Shown one piece after another: positions 12,622 through 23,006 of a DNA stretch of 64,000 bases. Location: the NCBI RefSeq assembly GCF_023898315.1, contig NC_064617.1, positions 620,177,000 through 620,240,999 of the forward strand. The letters run 5' to 3'. Source of the stretch: Schistocerca nitens. Taxonomy: Eukaryota; Arthropoda; Insecta; Orthoptera; Acrididae. How positions within the stretch are numbered: position 1 is the first letter of the stretch; every line of letters starts with the position of its first letter. Under the pieces are notes generated by a model. It was not told the origin of the DNA. It saw only the letters and a list, made by a program, of their open reading frames with translations, and searched no databases. Position numbers and translations under genes: made by a program.

Positions 12622-13823
12622 AAGCTGCAGCCACATGAGTGTGGCCGCCATCTATGATCGACGTCAGTGTGCAGTTGCCACCTACAGGGGACAGGTTGTA
12701 GCACTAGCAGTGGTAGGTATGTAAAGCGTGTCTGAGTGAAGCGGAGAAAAGTGCTGTCATTGGCGTATGCGGAAGCGGAATGATTTATGAGGCATCCGAA
12801 AGGACATGATCATTGCCTTTCGGGCCTAGGATGGAAGAATTTTCCTTATTGCTAAGCTTGTAAACAGTTCGCGTCTCCTCACACGGCTAGAGTACATCGA
12901 GTGTGGCAAAATGGCGCTATCCAAAACTGGCTTGAGGCAACTCTGGTGCACCATGGGCCATGCATGATAAGGCTGAACGATGGCTTCGGAGATGTCTGCG
13001 GCTGAATAGATAGGCCACTGTTGAACAACTGACCGCCCCGACAAATCAAGGAGCTAGCAACAGTGTCTCCTCGATGACTGTTCAGCGAACGTTGTTGCGT
13101 GTGGGCCTCTGCAGCAGGCGCCTGATTCGTGCACACATGCTGACTGCTGTTTATCGGCGATGAAGGCTGGAATTTGCATGGCAGTACCACAAAAGGACGT
13201 CCAACGAGTGGCATTGAATCACGTTTTATGCTCCATGAAACACATGGCCGTTTTCGCGAACAGCGTGAAACGTCTGAAAGCAATCACATTGCAATTGTCG
13301 TTGCGAGGGTCCGTGCAACAGTCGTTGCAAGGGTTCAAGCCGGAAGAGTGAGCGTTATGGTCTGGAGAATGTTTTGTGTATTCCCTGAGTGATATTGTCA
13401 TTCAGGAATGCAAATGGATCGACACAAGTATACACCTACTCTTGCCGACCATGTTGAACCCTATATACAGATCGTTTTTCCTAGGCACTATGTCACCTAC
13501 CAGCAGAACAATGCAAAGTGTCACAGCGTATGCGTGGTTCTAAGAACACCAGCATGTTCTTACCGTACTCCACTGGCCACCAGATCCCCCGGCTTTAAAC
13601 CCAACCGAAAGTCTGTGGCACCATCTCAGTCTTGCTATTCACTCCAATGATCCTCAGCTGCGAAACCTAGCAGAGCTCGCCACGACACTGGAGTCGCCAT
13701 AGCTGCACGCCTCTGTCGGTACTTTCCAGAACACTCTTCCTGCACGTCTCGCAGCAGTCCGGGCTGCAGAAGTTGATCATTCAGGCAATTGTCAGGTGGT
13801 CGCATTAGTGTTATTGGACCGTG
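12622..13823 (+). mobile_element. Tc1-like transposon relic (same family as 26.0-28.8 kb)
   Basis: The left end has CACATGAGTGTGGCCGCC near 12631, and the right end has GGTGGTCGCATTAGTGTTAT followed by GGACCGTG at 13823. These are a diverged inverted-repeat pair. The interior matches the element at 26.0-28.8 kb, for example GTGGCAAAATGGCGCTATCC at 12902. Remnants of a Tc1 transposase are visible (RTLLRVGLCSRRLIRAHMLT near 13085-13145). No open frame survives. Confidence 0.72.
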
Positions 13824-16800
13824 CACAAGAAACTAGCAGTTTCCCGTGGCTGCACTCGCGTATCAATTATTTTATTATGATGTGTAATGGTGCGCAGGTA
13901 AACTATTGTATGTGCAATAACATCTGCAACCGTCACGTGTTGCCTGTTTGGGTTAGCGTATTTGGTGATGTACGCCCCCTCCCCATCCGTAATGCCTCAA
14001 TGTACGACACATCGACACGAGAACCGTCGCTGCAGAAAGGTGAATTTTGGTGGGCCTGGGCAGGAACGCACGTCTATGAATCGTGCTATTGATGTAGCTG
14101 TACATTATACATCTGTTCATTACACGACAGATGTAATAGTTTTTCACACTGTTTACATTAACTGATTTGGGAAAGTATGTTCTATTGTCTACTTTACCCT
14201 CTACCGGATTCTCTTTTCACTTCCTTCCACGTGGTTCAAACTATCTCCAAACCAAATCTCACCTAAATCGGTTCAGTGGTGAAAACAGTAAAAATGAAAT
14301 GTGCGTTTGGCATTGTTGGCCGGGTGGCCCAATCCCGGGAAGTTCGGCCGTAGAGTTCAAGTCTTATTCCAGTCGACGCCACACTGGGCGACTTGCATTC
14401 CAGTGATGAGGATGAAATGAAGTTGAGGACAATAGAACACCCAGTCCACGAGTGAAGAAAATCTCCAACTCGGCCGAGAATCAAACTCAGGCCGGCTCCA
14501 TGGGAGGCAAGCACGTCACCACTCAGCTAAGCAGGCGGACAACAGACAGTGTACTTTCGTCCTTATAATATTAGTGAAGACTTATTGTTTGGTAGAACAC
14601 TGAGGTTGCAAAGGCTGTTAACTCACACACTATAATTTTCCATTCATGCTCGTGGTTAATGTCAAACTGTCCATAATTTTTCCTTTCCAATAATGGCAGA
14701 GAGATTGAGGTCGCTCACAGTTGCACATGTGAGTGATCACTGATATTCCTCGCAATTGTACTAGCTCTGCTTCAGGTGGTTGTACGTTTTTCACCAGCAT
14801 ATGTGTGTAACTGAGTATATCGAGTGCAAACTATCACGTCAAATGTTTATACGCCTTAAGATTTTAATTTCTTCCGATAATGACGTAAGAGAAGTGACGA
14901 TAAAATAGTACATCATAAAATCTTTGTGATAGGCTTTTCGTATAAAGTAGTTATCGAAAAATGTAATGGTGGTGTTTGATTTATAAGGGAAGTCTGTGAC
15001 TTGATGAAGTCCTGCTCCTGTGGCCTTCTGTTTTGACAGTATCTGAGGCGTCATGTGGCTCCAAAACTGTATTTTTCTGGTGACGTTGTAAACCCATAAT
15101 TCTAATGGAATTAAGAGATGGCATAAACACGAAGAGTTTTTCGTATTATACTACCGTGTTCTTCCTTCATTCAGGATCCAATGCGAGGGGCTGTGAGGAG
15201 CATATTTTAATCTTCAATCACAGTAGTACAATATTTTGTCAAAAATGAGGCTTTACGGACAAATGAGACATCTTAAAGAAATTCAGGTTAAGCTTAGAAA
15301 AGAATAATTGTTTGGAAACACCAAGGTCGATCATTTTATTTTGTGCAATGTTCAATGCGCGTTGTATAAAAGTCGTGGGTAGCATTCCACCGGTCGTTAC
15401 TAGACGAGTATCCTTTGGTAAACATTGTGCACATCATTGTACATAAAGTCCTAAAACTATAATATGTGTTGTTCACTGTTTAAAAAAACTCAGTAAAAAC
15501 TGTATAACTGCAGATTATAATAACAGGTAATTATCGCAATAGCCTTATTGAGCTAGGCACAGCAAGTTTTTAGTGTTCAAAGTTCAAAGGTACAACGTAG
15601 TTTGATTCTGTGGCGAAAATTCAATGAATTGGTGGATTACATTGGATATGCCATGGCAGGTAGGTTTAATACAATACCTAGAGAGCCAATCTAAATTAAG
15701 ACATCTTCAATAAATAAAATACTGGCTTTTGTGATTGGTTACACAGTCTGTCATCAATCATTGTTTGTAACTGTCACAATAAACCTATCCGTTGGGGCTG
15801 TATACGGCCGGTACTTCATATCTGTGCTCTTCTCTGAAGGGTATGTCGTAGCCGGGCGTAGATGTCAGACCTCCGCGTCTTCCAGAGGTACCTGTACAAA
15901 AAAAGACAAAGCAAAGTATGATGAAGTACAGAATACGTCAGAGACGAATCTTGTCAGATAAAAACCTTATTCTTGACTTGATGAATACAAAAACGAGGCT
16001 GTGTTCTTGACTGCTGGGATTTGAATAGGAAAAACACAAAAATTTTGGTCCATTAATAGCGCAATAAGTATTTGTGCAGCAGAGTACAAGTGTTGATTCT
16101 AAGACTCCGTGTGTTGGCATTATTTTATTAGTCTTTAGAAACTACAGTATTTAGCTGTTCCTTGTCTGGTAGAGAAATTAAATTAAAAATTTTTCCACCT
16201 GTGTTTTACGCTTATTTGTTATTCAGCTTTTAACACCAATACTACATCACCAAATGTATCCTGTAGAAAGCCCAAATAATATGGTCAACGAAACTTCGTA
16301 CTGAAATAGAAAATCTGCTGGATAAGTTGTTGGTTTGGAATTCTATTTAAAATTTATACAACGTACCAATCTTGTACTCAAAATGGTAAGTGTATAATAA
16401 TCGTAAATGTACTCAGTACAGCTTCATACAGATGCTTCGTATTTCGTCATAAATGGGGGAAGAATAGTATATTATTAACCACAAACTTGTATGTTCTTGG
16501 CATAATCTATACAGGATTATGTGTACATTAGTTCGTTAGTATTTACCTTGGTATTACTTAACTCGTAATAATAGTACTGCTACTTCATGTACAGTTCCGA
16601 ATTCAATTCTTCTAGTTTTCATTTTTATGTGAGTAACTAGTTGCAAATTAAGTACCTTGACGTGGTAATTCTTATTTCGTTCCGTCTATCATGTTGCATC
16701 ATGTTTACGTATGTGGCTATTTATCTTTATATACACTAAATAACATTTATATACTAGTTAAAGATAAATATTAACGAAGAAGAGGTATTGTGATAAATGC

Positions 16801-17697
16801 TTCACATGGTTTCCCACGATTCTTGCAACGACTTACTGAAGATGCATTCCACACACAGGAGTCACATATAAGGGACACACTGAACGTGTAATTCTATTTT
16901 ATCAATGTACTAAGAATATACTGGCCATATAATTTGAAACAATGGTTTGTTGTAAAACTGAGATATATAACGAGTTCATCTTTCTGTTGACTAGTTCAAT
17001 TTATGTGACGCACAAGATGTTTATGAACGTAAAATGCATTATTTCCTGTGTATGTGACTGCTTATGGGAGCGGTATACAGCTGCACTGAATACGTTTTTT
17101 TTTACTTTTATACAATGTCCATATTGACTACAAAACAAGTAGTTTATGTAAATTTGACAGGGATGGAGCCTTATGAAAACAACAATTTGTCGTAAGGATT
17201 TACGTTTCAGGAGGTTTCGCATGCCATGTTGCGTATGCTGAGAACAGGGTACTTTAGAAAACAGGTGTTATATGACTTGGAACTAACTGTGTAACACATG
17301 GTTCACAGAAGCCTAAAATTTATAACAATAAAGAATTAGTTCACGTCCCCACGTAGTAGCACAACAGCACGAAGCTACATCAATGAATTTAGTCAAATCA
17401 GGTAGTTACAAATATGATATAAGGTAACTGACCTACATTGCTCTCTGCCAAATTGTTTCAGCGTAATTACCTGATAAGTAACAGTTTCCAAATTAATTGG
17501 TTTATCTCCGATAATAATTTAAAATCTGTAGAAATGAGTGACTGATTTCTGTGGTCAGTTCCTTCCATCATCAATATGTGTTAACATGAGCAGTTTAATG
17601 CATGGGGAGAGCCCAGTCTCGTTAGTTGAATTGAGTATGGTGATGTCATTTGCTGTGATCTAGCTGTACAACAGGTTTTAGATTTATGGGAGGAACA
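13824..17697. other. mostly AT-rich DNA with one SINE relic
   Basis: Apart from the SINE relic at 14322-14543, only short frames. 14544-17697 is AT-rich and shows no transposase, LINE or host exon that I can recognise. Confidence 0.55.
14322..14543 (-). repeat. tRNA-like SINE relic, family C type
   Basis: The minus strand reads TCCGCCTGCTTAGCTGAGTG (A-box-like) and GAGTTTGATTCTCGGC (B-box-like). A body follows with GGTGTTCTATTGTCC and CACTGGAATGCAAGTCGCC. It resembles the element at 23.5 kb in layout. Target duplication was not found. Confidence 0.6.
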
Positions 17698-17699
17698 TA

Positions 17700-19121
17700 C
17701 ACTCCTGGAAATGGAAAAAAGAACACATTGACACCGGTGTGTCAGACCCACCATACTTGCTCCGGACACTGCGAGAGGGCTGTACAAGCAATGATCACAC
17801 GCACGGCACAGCGGACACACCAGGAACCGCGGTGTTGGCCGTCGAATGGCGCTAGCTGCGCAGCATTTGTGCACCGCCGCCGTCAGTGTCAGCCAGTTTG
17901 CCGTGGCATACGGAGCTCCATCGCAGTCTTTAACACTGGTAGCATGCCGCGACAGCGTGGACGTGAACCGTATGTGCAGTTGACGGACTTTGAGCGAGGG
18001 CGTATAGTGGGCATGCGGGAGGCCGGGTGGACGTACCGCCGAATTGCTCAACACGTGGGGCGTGAGGTCTCCACAGTACATCGATGTTGTCGCCAGTAGT
18101 CGGCGGAAGGTGCACGTGCCCGTCGACCTGGGGCCGGACCGCAGCGACGCACGGATGCACGCCAAGACCGTAGGATCCTACGCAGTGCCGTAGGGGACCG
18201 CACCGCCACTTCCCAGCAAATTAGGGACACTGTTGCTCCTGGGGTATCGGCGAGGACCATTCGCAACCGTCTCCATGAAGCTGGGCTACGGTCCCGCACA
18301 CCGTTAGGCCGTCTTCCACTCACGCCCCAACATCGTGCAGCCCGCCTCCAGTGGTGTCGCGACAGGCGTGAATGGAGGGACGAATGGAGACGTGTTGTCT
18401 TCAGCGATGAGAGTCGCTTCTGCCTTGGTGCCAATGATGGTCGTATGCGTGTTTGGCGCCGTGCAGGTGAGCGCCACAATCAGGACTGCATACGACCGAG
18501 GCACACAGGGCCAACACCCGGCATCATGGTGTGGGGAGCGATCTCCTACACTGGCCGTACACCACTGGTGATCGTCGAGGGGACACTGAATAGTGCACGG
18601 TACATCCAAACCGTCATCGAACCCATCGTTCTACCATTCCTAGACCGGCAAGGGAACTTGCTGTTCCAACAGGACAATGCACGTCCGCATGTATCCCGTG
18701 TCACCCAACGTGCTCTAGAAGGTGTAAGTCAACTACCCTGGCCAGCAAGATCTCCGGATCTGTCCCCCATTGAGCATGTTTGGGACTGGATGAAGCGTCG
18801 TCTCACGCGGTCTGCACGTCCAGCACGAACGCTGGTCCAACTGAGGCGCCAGGTGGAAATGGCATGGCAAGCCGTTCCACAGGACTACATCCAGCATCTC
18901 TACGATCGTCTCCATGGGAGAATAGCAGCCTGCATTGCTGCGAAAGGTGGATATACACTGTACTAGTGCCGACATTGTGCATGCTCTGTTGCCTGTGTCT
19001 ATGTGCCTGTGGTTCTGTCAGTGTGATCATGTGATGTAATTGACCCCAGGAATGTGTCAATAAAGTTTCCCCTTCCTGGGACAATGAATTCACGGTGTTC
19101 TTATTTCAATTTCCAGGAGTG
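17700..19121 (+). mobile_element. Tc1-family DNA transposon, nearly intact
   Basis: The 1422-bp element has 27-bp terminal inverted repeats (17700-17726 and 19095-19121, starting CACTCCTGGAAAT) with two mismatches, and TA on both sides. It encodes one 340-codon transposase. It lies 3' of the phosphatase gene and directly left of an older Tc1 relic that starts at 19187. The few defects suggest fairly recent activity. Confidence 0.93.
17944..18966 (+). pseudogene. Tc1-type transposase, one in-frame stop
   Basis: The frame runs from ATG at 17944 to TAG at 18964-18966, 340 codons, with a single internal TAG at 18097-18099. The N-terminus has a helix-turn-helix (LTDFERGRIVGMREAGWTYR, then IAQHVGREVSTVHR). 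Catalytic acids lie in VFSDESRF, LFQQDNARPH and SPDLSPIEHVWDWM. By hand count the second and third acids have 32 residues between them, where typical Tc1 transposases have 34. The enzyme would excise and reinsert the element at TA dinucleotides. Without the internal stop the frame would be full length. Confidence 0.9.
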
Positions 19122-19186
19122 TATGTATCCCTGGACTGACAGTCCTGTGGCACTCTGGAGACATCACTGAGTACTCCAGACGAGCT

Positions 19187-20281
19187 ACACTACCTGATGG
19201 TAAGTATCTGGTCACCTCTTCGTCATGCCGAATAGACCATCACCTGCCACGTGAGATCAACCCGCCATCTCAAAAGGAGGAGGGAGTACTGCGTTGGCAG
19301 TGAAGGGGGAGTAAGGGTTCAATGGGTCGGTCGTGAGGGCTCACTGACTTCGAATGTGGCCTAGCCATTGGGTGTCACCTGAACAACACATCCATCAGAG
19401 ACAGTCCTACCCTTCTAAAGCTGCCTAAGTCGGCTGTTGGTGAGGTAACTATGAAGTAGAAACGCTAAACGAACTCTAGCCGTACATCTTATACCCACGG
19501 TCAGCAGCCGTCGAGCAACGCTAACGACCGGTCTAAAAATTCACATATAATCAGGGGTAGGAATCACTCGTGAGTTTCAGAGTGCCACCAACTTGTACAA
19601 TGACTGTGCATAGGGAATTAAAAAGAATTATGCCCAATTGTGGAACAGCTCCTCATAAGCCACAAATTTCTGCCAGTGCTAATCGACACTTGAGATGATG
19701 TAAAGGGTGACGCCACTGGACAGCCGATGATGGGATGCGAGTTATTTGGAGGGATGAATAGCAGTATACCATGTGGTACTCCGATGGGTTTGACGAATGC
19801 CTGGAGAATGTTGTTTGCCATCCTTTGCAGTGCTAACCGAAATATTTGAGAGGAGGTGGTTTTACGTACTGGAATGTGCCCCCTTATTGTGCTTAAAAAA
19901 CGCTATATGCGACAGGATACAGACAGCTTGTACAGCGTTGAGAAATAGTCGGAAACGATGAGTGACTGTATTAGCATAACAATGCAGCCTGACATAAAAC
20001 AGCACTGTGAAGCAAAGGTTTGTGAACAGGAACATTCCTGAGATGGACTACCGGCCCAGAATCCGACCTGAACCCAACGGAAGACCTATGGGGTGGGTTA
20101 CAGAACCCTGCGTCCAACGTCACTACCCTCTCCGGTTTCCCCTCTTGAGGAAAATGGGTTGCCATTACTCCATAGACCTTCACACACACAAAACAAGGTG
20201 ACCCCATCAAAGCTGAAGAAGGCCCGAGCACCCCATATTAATGTCTCCTAATTTGTGTCCTGATACTTCTGATCAAACACT
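19187..20281 (+). mobile_element. Tc1-like transposon relic
   Basis: The left end TACACTACCTGATGGTAAGT (19186-) and the right end ACTTCTGATCAAACACTA form degenerate inverted repeats. Between them, transposase remnants can be read with many stops: LTDFECGLAIG near 19345, HWTADDGMRVIWRDE near 19715, GPESDLNPTEDLW near 20060-20100 (the third catalytic acid region). It is much older than the neighbour at 17.7-19.1 kb and no frame longer than ~90 codons is left. Confidence 0.75.
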
Positions 20282-20438
20282 ACAAATCGACAAAATACTG
20301 CCACAAAATCCAGAAAGATATAAACGAGTGGTTACTGTATTTACTCTGCTTTTCTTCACTGCTCGAAATCCGTGCATGGCTCTCTTGTTGATTATATGGC
20401 TCTGCTGACGAAATCTGTCCACAGAATTAGTTATTATG

Positions 20439-21097
20439 TTGTTGTTGTTGTGGTCTTCAGTCCTGAGACTGGTTTGATGCAGCTCTCCATGCTACTCTAT
20501 CCTGTGCAAGCTTCTTCATCTCCCAGTACCTACTGCAACCTACATCCTTCTGAATCTGCTTAGTGTATTGATCACTTGGTCTCCCTCTACGATTTTTACC
20601 CTCCACGCTGCCCTCCAATGCTAAATTTGTGATCCCTTGATGCCTCAAAACATGTCCTACCAACCGATCCCTTCTTCTAGTCAAGTTGTGCCACAAACTT
20701 CTCTTCTCCCCAATCCTATTCAATACCTCCTCATTAGTTAAGTGATCTACCCACCTTATCTTCAGCATTCTTCTGTAGCACCACATTTCGAAAGCTTCTA
20801 TTCTCTTCTTGTCCAAACTAGTTATCGTCCATGTCTCACTTCCATACATGGCTACACTCCATACAAATACTTTCAGAAACGACTTCCTGACACCTAAATC
20901 TATACTCGATGTTAACAAATTTCTCTTCTTGAGAAACGCTTTCCTTGCCATTGCCAATCTACATTTTATATCCTCTCTACTTCGTCCATCATCGGTTATT
21001 TTACTCCCTAAATAGCAAAACTCCTTTACTACTTTAAGTGTCTCATTTCCTAATCTAATTCCCTCAGCATCACCCGACTTAATTTGACTACATTCCA
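20439..21097 (-). mobile_element. RTE-type LINE, 3' fragment downstream of the phosphatase gene
   Basis: The copy holds only the last ~660 bp of the LINE. It encodes ~220 residues of the C-terminal region ([41 protein letters not shown]) in an intact frame ending SNQSQD, and then a (CAA)n tail. The flanks carry an exact 8-bp duplication, TTATTATG at 20431-20438 and 21098-21105, which supports a truncated retrotransposition. It ends about 460 bp downstream of the phosphatase stop codon. Confidence 0.9.
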
Positions 21098-21105
21098 TTA
21101 TTATG

Positions 21106-21561
21106 TATGAAGCAACAAACATAAAATAGTGGCAAATTTAAGTCATGAGTATTCGTTGGCTGGAAGTCCACGAGGAATTGTTCAGCCGCTAAAGTGGAGT
21201 ATGTTTCTCTTCTTGGGCACTGTGGCACCTTTCCTTCGCTACGTTGCGTTGTAAGTTGATCTGTTCAGTGTAGGTCGTTGTGGTGAGAGCAGGTAAGGTT
21301 TTAGTCTTGTTTTTATGTTGTTAATTACGGTGGGATGATGGTGAGAGAGCCAAACGTGGTACAGCATCCCCTCGAAAAGGACGAAAGGGGACCACAGAGC
21401 GAAACGCCCCTATCCCATAGGCCCTTACTCCATGATAATGCGGGGAGATTTAGGTTTTATCCCAGGAAACTGGTAAAAAGTACAGTAACTACGATACGGT
21501 ACGCAAAAAGGAATTTCCTTTAAAACTGCAAGACGCCTGTTCAGCGTTCTGATAGTAGTGT
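21106..21561. other. 3' flank of the phosphatase gene
   Basis: This separates the stop codon from the truncated LINE. It should hold the 3' UTR on the minus strand. AATAAA was not seen; weak variants only. Confidence 0.5.
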
Positions 21562-21773
21562 TTAGCCTTTATACGCACTCCGTTTGTCGTTGCAGGCGGT
21601 CAGTCCGTCTCCGACGCATGTAGCGTAGGCCATGGCGTGTGCGATGTAGTTCTGTTCGAAGACGCCGGTGAGCAGGTGAGACCAGGGTCCCCGGCTCAGC
21701 ACAGCCACGTCGTCCCCACCGTGCGTCTCAGATCCCAGTGGAACCATACCGCGAAATCTGTAGTTCTTTTCAC
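21562..21773 (-). CDS. alkaline phosphatase exon F, C-terminal with stop
   Basis: The exon starts after acceptor ttacag/gtg and reads to a TAA at 21564-21562. It carries [12 protein letters not shown], whose His matches a zinc ligand, then [20 protein letters not shown] and [14 protein letters not shown]. The open frame ends 12 residues after that cysteine region with no hydrophobic GPI-type tail. A possible donor (cgga/gtgcgt) lies six codons before the stop, so transcripts could instead splice to a further 3' exon. No such exon was recognised to the left. No AATAAA was seen within about 250 bases downstream. Confidence 0.93.
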
Positions 21774-22974
21774 CTGTAAAAAGAGGCCACGCTGAATTAT
21801 AACTACTTGCTACACCATGAACTTTAAAATGACAAAAAGTAATATAAACGGTATAATAAGTCGTGGCTCTACATTACTGAGACGATTGTTTCGAGAAAAA
21901 AAAAAGAGAAGAGGTGGAAGCCGGCTCCGGGGAAGGTCAATTTAGATTTCGGATAAATGTAGGAGCATGCTAAGCAACAACGTCCCTACGACTTCTCTTA
22001 GAAGCAATGGAGCTATGTACACTTACAGGAAGCTTTTGACAATGTTGACTCGAATATATTATTTGGCATTCTAAAGGTAGCAGCGGGGAAAAATACAAGG
22101 AGCGAAAAGTTACATTCACCTTCTACGGAAACCAGAAGGCAGTAGTAAGAGTAGAGAGGCATGAAATGGAAGCAGTAGTTGAGATGGGAGTGACACAAGG
22201 TTGTAGCCTGATAAGAATTTGTAGAAGGAATTAAAGTTCAGGGAGAAGTTCAGATCTGCCGATAACTTTGTAATTCTGTCAGGGCAGAAAAGGATTTGAA
22301 GCAGCAGCAAACAAGAGGAATGGAATATAGTCGAATTAAATCACGTGATGCGGCGGTAATTAGATTAGGAAACGAGAATCAAAGTGGCACACGAGTTTTC
22401 TATATTGGCAACAAAATAACTGATGATGGACGAAGTAGAGAGGATAAAAAATGTAGACTGGCAATGACGAGAAAAACGTTTCGGCAGAAGATAGAGATTT
22501 AAGTGTTAAGAAATCTTTTCTGAAGATATTTGTCTGGAGTTAGCATTCTATGGAAGTGAAACGTGGAAGATAAACGCCTTAGACAAAAAGAGAGTAGAAG
22601 CTTTTGAAATGTGTGCTACAGAAGGCTCTGAAGTTTAGACTGATAGATCATGTAACTAGTGAAGAGGTACTGAGAAGAACGGTGGAGGAAACAACTTGAC
22701 TAGAAGAAGGGATCGCCTCACAGGACACGTTCTGAGATACCAAGGGATCACCAGTTCAGTATTAGAGGGAGTTGGGGGAGTAGGCGGACGGGAGGGGAGT
22801 GGTGAGGAATCGTCGAGAGAGCCGAAGAAACAAATACAGAAGGAAGGCTCAAAAGAATGTAGGTTGTAGTAGTTATTTCTAGATGATGAGGCTTGCACAG
22901 CATAGAGTAGCATGGAGAGCTGCATCAAATAAGTCTTCGGATTGAAGACCACCACCACCACCACCACCACCACC

Positions 22975-23006
<32 letters not shown>

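Noticed and set aside
17581-18609. Long minus-strand frames (up to 194 codons) over the Tc1 element
   Set aside because: Antisense shadows of the transposase; GC-rich codons on the sense strand leave few stops on the other.
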